From positions 46,800-110,799 of the forward strand of contig JAFGCX010000027.1 in assembly GCA_016932415.1 (NCBI GenBank): 64,000 nucleotides of DNA, in the 5' to 3' direction. Shown one piece after another: positions 13,873 through 23,246 of this stretch. Origin of the DNA: Candidatus Krumholzibacteriota bacterium. GTDB lineage: Bacteria; Krumholzibacteriota; Krumholzibacteriia; Krumholzibacteriales; Krumholzibacteriaceae. The translations under genes were made by a program, and so were the position numbers. Under the pieces are notes generated by a model. That model was not told where the DNA came from. It ran no database searches and saw nothing but the letters and a program-made list of their open reading frames with translations. Within the stretch, counting starts at the first letter, position 1. Each line of letters begins with the position of its first letter.

Positions 13873-16542
13873 TTACCGTGTTTCCCGGCTGGAACCTCCG
13901 ACCATCTCTGCAGGCCCGAGATAACAGCCATTTTTCAAATACAATATCTTTTTCCTTCTTATTCTGACTATACCGGCCAGCCGCTCGGGGAGGATCAGGT
14001 AAAGAATATCCCTGATCCCCGGAGAGTGGCCGGAATCGATATAGATATCCAGCATCTTCTCGTCTATCTCTTCGACTATCCCGCACCCGTCGCAGGAGCG
14101 CTCTCTTCCTTTGCGATCGATGATCTTTTCGCCTGAAGTGAAAAGCTCTCTCAATCTCCCGGCAAGCCAGCCCGCCGACAAGATCCCATCAGTGATCGAA
14201 ACTCCAATATCCCTTCCGGAGCGGGACAGATCATGTTCGGTCTGACGATACCATAATCGACGGTCAACGGGCAACAGGGTATCATCATTAATTCCGGATT
14301 CGCCTCCTGCCCGGGTCAGCAGCGGATCGAGATCGAGTCGATATATATATCTCGTTTCTTCGGTAAGCCTGCCCTCGCTTTTTTGAAAAGGACCATGGCA
14401 TGAAGATACCTCTATACCTTCAGGCAGAAGATCATTCAGTCTGGAAGGAGCAATATCTTCCTCGCAAAGGAGTTCGACGTCAAAGAATTCCTCTTCCCCC
14501 TCGATCCCCACGGCTAGCGAAGGACCCATCGATATTCTGGCCAGAGGGTGAAATCCACCGCTGTAACTGAGCTTCAATCCGCTTCTCCTCAGCGCTCTGT
14601 GAAGAATATTGATAAACTCCCTGTGCGAGAGGAATCTGGCAAGACCGGTTCTGGAATAGAGGCATCGATAGCGCAGAGGGATTACCTCTCCATCGGCCGG
14701 TTTTGATTCATCGGGCATTTCCGATCCGGTCTGAGACACCGGTCCTTTTGCCGGACCGGCGCGTCCCGCTTCATAATCTTTCTTTTCGACGCATGCTCCA
14801 CAATCGCTGCATTTTCCTATCCTGCAGTCCTCGGTCGTCTCGGCCCTGAAAGCTTTCACTCTTTCATTGAGGAGAAACTCCTTACTTACTCTCGAACCGA
14901 ATCTGTCCCAGGGAAGGGCCGTGTCAGCAGCCCGGCCTTCCAGCAATTCGTTTATCGAAAACCCATGCTCTTGAAGGGCGCTCTCCCAGAGATCGAATCT
15001 GAAATGATCCCTCCATCCATCGAAACGGCACCCTTTTTTATGGGCTGTCTTGATGACAGGCCATAGATCGGAAGTCCCTCTGGCGAATATCCCTTCAAGG
15101 GCGCTTATCCGTGGTTCCCTCATGCTTAGCTGGATGTCCCGGTGTTTTATCTTTCCGGCAAGGTACTTTTCCTTTTCAGAGATCTCATCGATTGAAGCTT
15201 GTCTTTCCCATTGAAACGGAGTCTGAACTCTCGGGACGAAAGGAGATATCGATATATTCAGTTTGAATCTTTTTCTCCTTCGGGGAATGCGCATTACCCG
15301 CTCGACTATAGACGCGATACCGTCAAGGTCCTCGACCGTTTCCGTCGGTAATCCGATCATAAAATACAGTTTCAGCGTCTGCCATCCGGCGTTGAGGATA
15401 TCTGAACAGGCTTTCATTATCTCGTCATCGGACATTTCCTTGTTAATCACCCTGCGCAACCTCTCGGTACCGGCTTCCGGAGCTATTGTGAACCCGGATT
15501 TCCTGACCATCGCTGACGCGGACAGCACGGATGATGATATCGTCTCCGGCCTGAGGCTCGGCAGCGATAGCGATACTCTTCGTTTTTTGAGTTCGGGGCC
15601 GATCCTTTCGATCAGCTCGTCGAATCTCGAGTAATCTGAGGTGGAAAGGGAAAGAAGCGAGACTTCCTCCCACCCCGAAGCGTCTAGTCCTTCGCATATC
15701 GCGCGGGTTATCTCATCGATACTTCTTTCTCTTCTTGGTCTGTATGTCATGCCGGCGTGGCAGAACCTGCATCCCCTCGTACAGCCACGGAGGATCTCGA
15801 CCGAGAGCCTTTCATGTATTATGCTGGCAGACGGCACTATCGGCTTTCCCGGAAGATCGCCGTCGGCGAGGATCCATTTACCTGGACGGACTGTTTTCGA
15901 TATGCCATCGACATATACTCCATCGACGCGGGCCAGGGCTCCGCGTAATTCATCCCTTGTACCACCCAGCCCCTTTACGCCGATCAGAAGATCCACAGCT
16001 TCTGAGAGAGACCTTTCAGCGTCTCCCACAAAAACAGCGTCAAGGGCGTCGAGGATCGGAAGCGGGTTTGTCGCGCATGGTCCTCCCGCGATCACGACAG
16101 GATCGCCATCTTTCCTCTCTTCTCTTTCCAGAGGGATCGACGACAGTTCGAGGATAGTGACAATATTCGTATAGTGGAGTTCGTATGGGACAGTTATCCC
16201 GACTACATCAAAGTTGGCCAGAGGCGTACCGGTCTGTAAAGACCTCAGGGGTTCCTTCCCTTTCCTTAGCAACCCTTCCATGTCAGGCCATGGAGCAAAG
16301 ACAAACTCCACACCAACTCCATTTTTCCTGGAAAGGATCTCATAAAGAAGCCTCAGCCCCTGATGAGACATCCCTATCTCGTAGAGATCCGGAAATACCA
16401 ACGCTACGTTGAATCCCCCTCGGATGTATCCATCCGACGAAAGATTCAATTCACGGTCGATGTACCTGGAAGGTTTTTCGACAAGTGGCAGAATGATATC
16501 GCTCCAACAGCCGGCTGGCTTTATTTCCATTTTCTTTCTCAT
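13873..16542 (-). CDS. B12-binding-type radical SAM protein fused to DUF2344 (TIGR03960 + TIGR03936)
   Basis: About 889 residues. The N-terminal half resembles cobalamin-binding-type radical SAM enzymes (DLYEIGMSHQGLRLLYEIL). It carries the canonical cluster motif CTRGCRFCHAG, three cysteines spaced CxxxCxxC that hold a 4Fe-4S cluster for SAM cleavage. A second cysteine group CRIGKCSDCGAC lies near the junction. The C-terminal third (RCLYSRTGLARFLSHREFI onward) is DUF2344, which in many bacteria is a separate gene. The substrate is not established; linkage to RNase G recurs in many genomes and hints at RNA or ribosome modification (inference). The start is ATG 16542 or ATG 16530; the former follows GGAG in the end of tldD. 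The next gene, rng, starts within 2 bases of the stop. Confidence 0.88.
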   Translation of the reverse strand: MRKKMEIKPAGCWSDIILPLVEKPSRYIDRELNLSSDGYIRGGFNVALVFPDLYEIGMSHQGLRLLYEILSRKNGVGVEFVFAPWPDMEGLLRKGKEPLRSLQTGTPLANFDVVGITVPYELHYTNIVTILELSSIPLEREERKDGDPVVIAGGPCATNPLPILDALDAVFVGDAERSLSEAVDLLIGVKGLGGTRDELRGALARVDGVYVDGISKTVRPGKWILADGDLPGKPIVPSASIIHERLSVEILRGCTRGCRFCHAGMTYRPRRERSIDEITRAICEGLDASGWEEVSLLSLSTSDYSRFDELIERIGPELKKRRVSLSLPSLRPETISSSVLSASAMVRKSGFTIAPEAGTERLRRVINKEMSDDEIMKACSDILNAGWQTLKLYFMIGLPTETVEDLDGIASIVERVMRIPRRRKRFKLNISISPFVPRVQTPFQWERQASIDEISEKEKYLAGKIKHRDIQLSMREPRISALEGIFARGTSDLWPVIKTAHKKGCRFDGWRDHFRFDLWESALQEHGFSINELLEGRAADTALPWDRFGSRVSKEFLLNERVKAFRAETTEDCRIGKCSDCGACVEKKDYEAGRAGPAKGPVSQTGSEMPDESKPADGEVIPLRYRCLYSRTGLARFLSHREFINILHRALRRSGLKLSYSGGFHPLARISMGPSLAVGIEGEEEFFDVELLCEEDIAPSRLNDLLPEGIEVSSCHGPFQKSEGRLTEETRYIYRLDLDPLLTRAGGESGINDDTLLPVDRRLWYRQTEHDLSRSGRDIGVSITDGILSAGWLAGRLRELFTSGEKIIDRKGRERSCDGCGIVEEIDEKMLDIYIDSGHSPGIRDILYLILPERLAGIVRIRRKKILYLKNGCYLGPAEMVGGSSRETR

Positions 16543-16547
16543 CCGGC

Positions 16548-17936
16548 TTACACTTCTCCGCCGACTGTTATCGCGGGTATCCTGAGTGTTGGCTGAGCGT
16601 CCGAAACGGGCACCTGCTGACCGTCCTTTCCGCAAGTCCCGATATCGAAACCGAGATCGTTGCCGACCATATCTATATCGGAGAGAACGGCCGGCCCATT
16701 GCCTATCAGAGTAGCTCCCCTGACGGGAGAGGCGATCTTTCCTTTCTCGATCAGAAACGCTTCATTGACCTTGAAGACAAAATCACCGCTTGAAGTATCG
16801 ACCTGTCCTCCCCCCATCCGCACGACGTACAGACCTTTTTCGACGCTTCCAATAATCTCTTCCGGCGCGTGATCTCCCTCGGCTATCATCGTATTGCTCA
16901 TTCTCACGATCGGTCTGTGGCGAAAATCCTCTCTCCTTCCGTTTCCAGTCGACTCGGTGCCTTCTTTTCGCGCGATCCGCCTGTCAAGAAGATATGATTT
17001 AAGGACTCCGTTTTCGACCGGGACATTTCTTCGCGATCTGACTCCTTCATCATCGAAATTATACGAACCCCTGGCTCCCTGGAGAGTCGGATCATCTATC
17101 ACCGTAATAAGCTCAGAGGCTACTTTTTCACCTTTCTTGCCGCTGTAGATCGAAAGACCCTTCTCGGCGGCATCACCTTCAAGCCCGTGCCCGATAGCTT
17201 CGTGGACCATCGTACCGCCGGATTCGCCTGCCAGGATCACTGTCATGACTCCGGCCGGAGCTCTTTCCGCGTGAAGGGTGCGCACGGCGCTTTCGGCACT
17301 TTCGACAGCCAGAGCCGAGACCATCTCCCTGTCAAGGAATTCGAACCCCTTGCGCCCTCCCGCCGACCTGTAGGCGCTCTGGATGTCAGTCCCGTCCGCC
17401 GCTACAGCGCGGATATTGTAAACGATCTGTCTCCTGTCATCTCCGACTGCCACTCCCTCGCTGTTGAAGATCCTGACATTCTGGACCATATCGGAATAAT
17501 TCACTCTTACCTGCGAGATTTCTTCGCTTACTCCCCGGGCGATCCTGTCCGATAAAAGGATCATTTCTATTTTTTCCTCGATGGAGACATCTTCGGAGGG
17601 GATTGATATCCCCTCGCATCTTCCGATCACCGTATCTCCAAAACGCCTGATCGATCCATTTCCATCCTCGAGATCTTTAAGTACTGCCCTTCCCAGGCGG
17701 AATATCTCATCCTTTGTCAGGTTATTCGAATAACCGTAGGCAGTCCTGCCGCCGGTCATCACGCGGAGTCCGAAACCGATATCTCTTCCGCTTGATATAC
17801 GGTCGATTCGCTTTTCTTCGCAACGTATCGAATGGATGATTCTTGATTCGAAGAACAATTCAGCGAATTCAGCCCCGCCATCGACCAGCGACTCGAGAGC
17901 ATCCTGGATATCGCCCCGGACGGGCAGTTCGATCAT
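16548..17936 (-). CDS. tldD: TldD/PmbA-family metalloprotease, TldD type
   Basis: The 462-residue protein carries the TldD zinc motif HEAIGH at residues 245-250 in the context GGTMVHEAIGHGLEGD, followed by the glycine-rich C-terminal TldD segment. In E. coli, TldD works with PmbA/TldE to cleave unfolded or leader peptides in the cytoplasm. No pmbA partner is visible in this window, so a partner would have to be elsewhere. The ATG overlaps the purF stop as ATGA (17933-17936), showing translational coupling to the purine genes. Length is normal for the family. Confidence 0.93.
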   Translation of the reverse strand: MIELPVRGDIQDALESLVDGGAEFAELFFESRIIHSIRCEEKRIDRISSGRDIGFGLRVMTGGRTAYGYSNNLTKDEIFRLGRAVLKDLEDGNGSIRRFGDTVIGRCEGISIPSEDVSIEEKIEMILLSDRIARGVSEEISQVRVNYSDMVQNVRIFNSEGVAVGDDRRQIVYNIRAVAADGTDIQSAYRSAGGRKGFEFLDREMVSALAVESAESAVRTLHAERAPAGVMTVILAGESGGTMVHEAIGHGLEGDAAEKGLSIYSGKKGEKVASELITVIDDPTLQGARGSYNFDDEGVRSRRNVPVENGVLKSYLLDRRIARKEGTESTGNGRREDFRHRPIVRMSNTMIAEGDHAPEEIIGSVEKGLYVVRMGGGQVDTSSGDFVFKVNEAFLIEKGKIASPVRGATLIGNGPAVLSDIDMVGNDLGFDIGTCGKDGQQVPVSDAQPTLRIPAITVGGEV

Positions 17937-19360
17937 TTTACGGAATTCCTCTCAGCCTGATGTCCGGCACTTTCGATATTATCCTGGTCGAAGACATCTT
18001 TCGAATAATTACCGCTGCGCTCGACGGGATATATGCCACTGAAACAGGTCGTACAGTAGTTATCCGGGTCATCCACGCACTCGAGCAGTCCCTTGATCGA
18101 AAGATAATGAAGGCTTTCAACACCGAGGTACGATCGTATCTCATCGATAGACTTTTTAGAGGCGATAAGCTCGGACCTGGTGGGCGTATCTATCCCATAA
18201 TAGCATGAATGCGTGATCGGGGGGGAACCGATCCTCAGGTGCACCTCTGCCGCTCCGGCCTGCCTTATAAGAGAGACCAGTTTGCGCATCGTCGAACCGC
18301 GGACTATGGAATCATCGATCACAGCAACTTTCCTGCCTGACAGGACGCCTCTTACAGGATTGAATTTAATTCGGACATCCCAGTCCCGTTCCCTCTGTTT
18401 TGGCTGGATAAAAGTCCTGCCTACATAATGATTACGAATCAGGCCAAGTTCATAAGGCAACCCTGACGCTTCGGCAAATCCCAGCGCGATCGTATTGCTT
18501 GAATCCGGAACTGAAATGACAATATCAGCGTCTGCCGGATGATTTTCGGCGAGCTTTCTGCCAAGCTTTCTTCTCACCTTGTCGACATTCTCACCAAAGA
18601 CCTTGCTGTCAGGCCTGGAGAAATATATGAACTCGAAGATGCATTTCGACAGCTTCTTTGAAGCTGGCGCGAAACGTATCGATTCAACTCCCTTTTCGGA
18701 GAGGACTATCAGCTCGCCCGGTTCGATCTCCCTGATATATTTTGCTCCAAGAATATCGAAAGCGCAGCTTTCCGAGGCTATCAGATCAGTGCTTCCATAT
18801 TTACCCAGGCAGAGCGGCCTGAATCCATGCGGATCCCTCGCGGCTATGATTTTGCCCTGGGTGAGAAAGAGAAGCGAATACGCGCCTCTGACCTGCCCGA
18901 GAGCATCGATGACCATCTTTTCGATAGTATCTTCCCGGCTTCTGGCGATAAGATGCAGCAGGACTTCGCTGTCCATCGTACTTCTGAATATCGATCCGTC
19001 ATTCTCCATCTTCGTGCGCAATTCGACCGCGTTGACGAGATTTCCGTTGTGCGCTACGGCGATCTTGCCGATCTTGCAATCGACCAGAAAAGGTTGCGTG
19101 TTGACCACGTGAGATATTCCGGTCGTGGAATACCTGTTATGGCCTATCGCCATATTACCCTTCAATTGATCGATGATCTCGTCGGAGAAGACCTTGGATA
19201 CGAGCCCCATTGCCTTGTGCTCGTGCATCTTGTGGCCGTCATACGATATTATACCGGAGGATTCCTGTCCCCTGTGTTGAAGAGAATAAAGGCCAAGATA
19301 TGTCATCTGGGCTGCCTCTTCGCTTCCGAATATCCCGAATACCGCGCATTCCTCTTTCAA
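17933..19360 (-). CDS. purF: Amidophosphoribosyltransferase
   Basis: This 475-residue enzyme makes 5-phosphoribosylamine from PRPP and glutamine, the first committed step of purine synthesis. The N-terminus MKEECAVFGIFG exposes Cys5 as the glutaminase nucleophile after removal of a short leader. The C-terminal phosphoribosyltransferase part has the PRPP motif VIDDSIVRGST, and cysteines near the end (CTTCFSG) are typical of the Fe-S or B. subtilis-type enzyme. The start codon is TTG at 19360, nine bases after AAGGAG, because no ATG precedes the conserved Cys. It lies 15 bases after the PurS-like gene and overlaps tldD by 4 nt. Confidence 0.96.
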   Translation of the reverse strand: MKEECAVFGIFGSEEAAQMTYLGLYSLQHRGQESSGIISYDGHKMHEHKAMGLVSKVFSDEIIDQLKGNMAIGHNRYSTTGISHVVNTQPFLVDCKIGKIAVAHNGNLVNAVELRTKMENDGSIFRSTMDSEVLLHLIARSREDTIEKMVIDALGQVRGAYSLLFLTQGKIIAARDPHGFRPLCLGKYGSTDLIASESCAFDILGAKYIREIEPGELIVLSEKGVESIRFAPASKKLSKCIFEFIYFSRPDSKVFGENVDKVRRKLGRKLAENHPADADIVISVPDSSNTIALGFAEASGLPYELGLIRNHYVGRTFIQPKQRERDWDVRIKFNPVRGVLSGRKVAVIDDSIVRGSTMRKLVSLIRQAGAAEVHLRIGSPPITHSCYYGIDTPTRSELIASKKSIDEIRSYLGVESLHYLSIKGLLECVDDPDNYCTTCFSGIYPVERSGNYSKDVFDQDNIESAGHQAERNSVK

Positions 19361-19375
19361 GGCGTCAACTCCTTG

Positions 19376-19996
19376 CTATGCGACCTCAAGAGTGTTCCCG
19401 ATAAATTCTGAAGACTGGTAATGAGGATTCAGCAGGACTCCCTCCCTGCGAGAACGTGTGATTGCCATATCCTCTACCTTTTTGACCGCTTTTTCCTGAT
19501 CTGAAGCACTGACTATCATCCGCCAGACCTCGCCCGCTTTCATCGCCGATACCATGACTCCTTCAAGCCTCGAATCAAGCCTCGATAAATAGCCTTCATC
19601 CCTGTCTTTTCCCAGTTCGCGTATGAGCAGGTCGCAGGCGTATCTGGACTGGCCCGGCTTCAGAACAGCCGCTCCTTCATGGATGGGAAAATCCTTGTCC
19701 AGGACAAGGTCTCCGGCGGTGAACGCTTTCTCGCCGGTTCGATCCGAAATCAATTTTAAAAAATAATGGTGTTTGTTCTGGTTCGTAAAAGAGCTGTCGA
19801 TCCTTATTATCCTGTCAACCGCTTCAAGTGCCTTTTCGCCGCCATCTCCATCGATATCAAAACCCCAGTAAGAATAGCGTACGATCCCGTGAAGGTCGGA
19901 TGAGAAATCAAGTTTTTCCGTTAATGTCATCCAGGCGGTCTGGGCGACAAGATCGATGACTTTAAGCCTGACCCACAGTTCAGCTCTGTACTTCAT
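19376..19996 (-). CDS. PurS-like protein, apparently a double-length (two-domain) FGAM synthase subunit
   Basis: The 206-residue product sits between purQ and purF, exactly where purS is expected. The operon has a small-type PurL and a separate PurQ, which need PurS. Known PurS proteins are about 80-90 residues. Residues 1-90 (YRAELWVRLKVIDLVAQTAW onward) fit the ferredoxin-like PurS start. Residues 110-206 end with VWRMIVSASDQEKAVKKVED and VLLNPHYQSSEFI, resembling the PurS tail that usually reads LLANPVIEDY. This looks like two PurS-like halves in one chain. The start ATG 19996 follows AAGGAGG and overlaps the purQ stop as ATGA. Similarity is weak by eye, so the assignment rests mainly on context. 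Confidence 0.65.
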   Translation of the reverse strand: MKYRAELWVRLKVIDLVAQTAWMTLTEKLDFSSDLHGIVRYSYWGFDIDGDGGEKALEAVDRIIRIDSSFTNQNKHHYFLKLISDRTGEKAFTAGDLVLDKDFPIHEGAAVLKPGQSRYACDLLIRELGKDRDEGYLSRLDSRLEGVMVSAMKAGEVWRMIVSASDQEKAVKKVEDMAITRSRREGVLLNPHYQSSEFIGNTLEVA

Positions 19997-20865
19997 CGGT
20001 TATCCTCCTTACCCTTATCCGAACCTGTGGAATGGGCCCGATGCGGCCTTTCATGCAGGAGGGAAGCAAAAAACCTTCTTCCAGGACCTTCCTCTTCCAT
20101 TTTAGTTATATCGCCCGCTGAACGCAGCCTTTCGCCCCCCCATTTTCCAGGCAGATCCTCGGGAACCTGTCTGAGCCATGTAGCCCTCTCGGGATGAGGC
20201 ATCATCGCCAGGACGTTACCTTCACGATTGCAGACTCCCGCTATATTATCCATTGATCCGTTGGGATTGACCGGAAATGAACTGTCTATCTCTCCACGCT
20301 CGCTGCAATACCTCAGAACGATCTGCCCGTTCTCCTTCATCTGATCGAGAAGGTTCTCGTCGCGTGTCACGAATCTTCCCTCGGCGTGGGCGACAGGGAC
20401 CGGAATGATTTCTCCCTTATGAAAAGCGCTGGTCCATACCGAATCGCTTCCCTCGTTTCTGAGATAGACCCAGTTGCAATAATATCCTTCCCTGTCTTCC
20501 ATGATATTCGGGGCAAGAGCGAAATCTACCCTTTCCCAGTGGATTCCCGGAATAAATCCTGATTCCACGAGTACCTGCGCGCCGTTGCAAATCCCCAGAA
20601 GGGGATGACCGGCCGCGGCAAGATCGCTCAGAGTATCCATTACGGTATCCTTCGCTGCCACGACCCCCGCTCTTATCCTGTCCTGATAAGAAAATCCGCC
20701 GGGAAGAATGACGGCAGCACTTTCCTCGAGAAGCCCAGGCTCCTCATTCCATCGAAAAAGATCGGCGTCCAGGCCTACAGACCTTACTGCTGCTACCGTC
20801 TCGCTTTCGCAATTGACACCTGGAAACTGGATTACAGCTACCTTTCCCCTGAAGGATCTGGCCAC
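19993..20865 (-). CDS. purQ: Phosphoribosylformylglycinamidine synthase glutaminase subunit PurQ
   Basis: The 290-residue class I glutamine amidotransferase supplies ammonia to PurL. It has the nucleophile elbow GICNGAQVL with Cys93, an upstream ILPGGFSYQDRIRAG loop, and the late His-Glu pair in MPHPERATW. A charged tail follows the core (about residues 255-290) and makes the protein longer than many 220-230 residue PurQ proteins. The start is GTG 20865, set two bases after the purL stop and preceded by AAAGGAGC formed by the last purL codons. The end overlaps the PurS-like gene by 4 nt. Confidence 0.95.
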   Translation of the reverse strand: MARSFRGKVAVIQFPGVNCESETVAAVRSVGLDADLFRWNEEPGLLEESAAVILPGGFSYQDRIRAGVVAAKDTVMDTLSDLAAAGHPLLGICNGAQVLVESGFIPGIHWERVDFALAPNIMEDREGYYCNWVYLRNEGSDSVWTSAFHKGEIIPVPVAHAEGRFVTRDENLLDQMKENGQIVLRYCSERGEIDSSFPVNPNGSMDNIAGVCNREGNVLAMMPHPERATWLRQVPEDLPGKWGGERLRSAGDITKMEEEGPGRRFFASLLHERPHRAHSTGSDKGKEDNR

Positions 20866-23241
20866 TTATGCTCCTTTCTCGATGCCGAAGATACTGCGGC
20901 AACCATTCATATATGCTTCTTTGAGTTCTTTACTCTCCCATGCGGCAAGCCTCTTGTCTCCACTGGTGACTTCGAGCCTCGCCTGGCTGTTAAGGGATCC
21001 GATCCTGTGCAGCCTGACCCTCGCCCTCGCGCAAAGAGCCAGCACTTCTCTTTCGATCCCTGCCGGAAGTTCCACTACGAAACCGCCGGTCTCGGAAAAG
21101 AGAATTTTTTCCTTGCTGAGCCCTGTATTGGCGAACTCGTCCATATCGATTGTCAACCCTATCCGGTTTCCAGGGCGAGTGGCGACCACCATCTCTGCAA
21201 TAGCCGTCAGCATCCCTCCCTGACCCGAGTCATGGCATGCCCTTATCCATCCGAGGTCATGCATCTCGATCACCGTGCGTATCTGGTTGCGTTCCCTTAT
21301 AAAATCGGCTTCGGGAACATTGGCTCCGAGTTCTTTATAGATGACACTGTAATATTCGCTGCCGCCAAGCTCATCGAGCGGTTCTCCAATATAATAGACT
21401 GTGTTTCCCGCTTCCTTGAAACCGATGGAACGACTCCGCGAATAATCCCTTACCACTCCGACGCAGGCGATGATCGGCGAAGGGGGGATCGCCTTGCCGC
21501 TTTCACCCTGGTTATAAAAAGAGACATTTCCCGATACGACGGGAAGAGGCTCGCCTTCGTGAGAGATCAGGCCGATCCCCTTGCAGGCATCTCCTATTCC
21601 CCTGACACCTTCATAGAATTCCCAGAAGACCTCTTCCTTCTCGGGATTCCCGTAATTAAGGCAGTCGGTGATCGTCCATGGTTCAGCTCCGACAGCCGCA
21701 ACGTTCCTCGCAGCTTCAATGACCGCGTGGGCCCCGCCCTGGTACGGGTCTATCATTCCATACCGCGGATTTCCATCGACCGATACGGCTATTCCAGTTT
21801 CCATACCGGCGACCGGAGCGATCACTCCGGCATCGGCTTCTCCCGGTCTCAGGACTGCCCTTCCCTGGACCTCGGAATCGTAATGATGGAATAAATGGTT
21901 TTTCGACGAAATATTTACCGAGGAGAAGAGCCTGATAAAATCATCCCTGAGAGACCTCTCATCACTCAGGTCAGGTTCAGTGAAAAGCTGCCTTCTGCTC
22001 CTTTTCGCTCTGTCATAACTTATTCCAGTCGTTATAACTTCTATCGGGGCTTCGCATACTATTTCGCCCTGGGAAACTATCGTATATTTTCTTTCAGTCA
22101 TCACATCGCCCACGACGAAAGCTCCCGCTCCGTGATAAATGTGGGGCAGATCGAACTCACTGTTATATATCCTCAGGACATCCTCTACAAATTCATCCGG
22201 AACTGCCAGAGCGTACCTTTCCTGCGTCTCCGAACAGGCGATCACCGCGGCCGGAAAATGCCCTGCCGCCACGTTCACCATGTCGAGATCCAGCTTCACT
22301 CCGAATCCGCCCGAGTCTGCGAGTTCTGAGGTCACACAGGAAATACCACCCGCTCCGAGGTCTTTGAACCCTATTTTATGGCCTTTTTCCCAGGCAAGCT
22401 CGAGGACTTTCCGGTTTGCGACTGTCAACACTCTCTTGAGAAACGGGTCGGGAACCTGGACAGCCCCCCTGTTAGCCTCTTCTTCCGACGCGAGGTCCTC
22501 GGAAGCAAAGGCGGCTCCCCCGAAGCCGGAATCATCAGTAGGTTTTCCAACGAGTATTATCTTGTAAGGGCGGCTGCTCGCTTCCTCGGGGACTCTGCTG
22601 CGCAGGATCCTTGACTCCTTCACCGTCCCGATCGCGACGACATTTACGAGGCAGTTCTCGTCATATCCCCTGTCAAAGACCACGTCTCCTCCGAGATTTG
22701 GTACGCCCAGAGCATTTCCATACTGCGCGATTCCGTCAACAACGCCTCTGGCTATTGATATGGTCTGGGCGGCGTTTTCCCCTGACGGGTCGCCGAATCT
22801 CAGGGGATCGAGGACTCCGACGACGTCTGCTCCCATGCAATATACATCCCTTACTATCCCTCCGATGCCGGTAGCGGCGCCTTCGACCGGCAAAAGTTGT
22901 GATGGATGATTATGGCTCTCATGAGCGATCACAAGGCAATGCCAGTCTCCGTCATCTGCCCGGGCGAATCTAACCACCCCTGCATCCTCGCCAGGACCCA
23001 TCACGACATTCGAAGCCTTCGTCGGAAGCATCTCGCCAAGAATACGGCGGCTGCTTTTGTAGCTGCAGTGCTCACTCCACATCGTATTGAAAATCGTGAG
23101 TTCAACGATTGTAGGGTCCCTGCCAAGAAGCTCGCAGACTCTGCGCGCCTCGCTTACCGCCAGGTTAAGGTCTCTTTTTTTCAGAGCCTCAGCGACTTCA
23201 GCATCAGTCTTGCCTGTTATCCGGACCGTTCCTTTAAGCAA
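20866..23241 (-). CDS. purL: Phosphoribosylformylglycinamidine synthase subunit PurL (small type)
   Basis: At 791 residues this is the small PurL that acts with PurQ and PurS, not the 1,300-residue fused enzyme. Hallmarks are FNTMWSEHCSYKSSRRIL near residue 50, AHESHNHPSQL, and the ATP-binding GGxxxxIG segments. It converts FGAR, ATP and ammonia to FGAM. The start is TTG 23241 (MLKGTVRITGK); the purB stop lies five bases upstream and its last codons (GGAAAGGA) give the ribosome site. It is followed within one base by the purQ GTG. Confidence 0.96.
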   Translation of the reverse strand: MLKGTVRITGKTDAEVAEALKKRDLNLAVSEARRVCELLGRDPTIVELTIFNTMWSEHCSYKSSRRILGEMLPTKASNVVMGPGEDAGVVRFARADDGDWHCLVIAHESHNHPSQLLPVEGAATGIGGIVRDVYCMGADVVGVLDPLRFGDPSGENAAQTISIARGVVDGIAQYGNALGVPNLGGDVVFDRGYDENCLVNVVAIGTVKESRILRSRVPEEASSRPYKIILVGKPTDDSGFGGAAFASEDLASEEEANRGAVQVPDPFLKRVLTVANRKVLELAWEKGHKIGFKDLGAGGISCVTSELADSGGFGVKLDLDMVNVAAGHFPAAVIACSETQERYALAVPDEFVEDVLRIYNSEFDLPHIYHGAGAFVVGDVMTERKYTIVSQGEIVCEAPIEVITTGISYDRAKRSRRQLFTEPDLSDERSLRDDFIRLFSSVNISSKNHLFHHYDSEVQGRAVLRPGEADAGVIAPVAGMETGIAVSVDGNPRYGMIDPYQGGAHAVIEAARNVAAVGAEPWTITDCLNYGNPEKEEVFWEFYEGVRGIGDACKGIGLISHEGEPLPVVSGNVSFYNQGESGKAIPPSPIIACVGVVRDYSRSRSIGFKEAGNTVYYIGEPLDELGGSEYYSVIYKELGANVPEADFIRERNQIRTVIEMHDLGWIRACHDSGQGGMLTAIAEMVVATRPGNRIGLTIDMDEFANTGLSKEKILFSETGGFVVELPAGIEREVLALCARARVRLHRIGSLNSQARLEVTSGDKRLAAWESKELKEAYMNGCRSIFGIEKGA

Positions 23242-23246
23242 CCGTT

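Noticed and set aside
20605-21894. 429-residue plus-strand frame across purQ and purL
   Set aside because: It is antisense to two strongly conserved enzymes and shows no family similarity.
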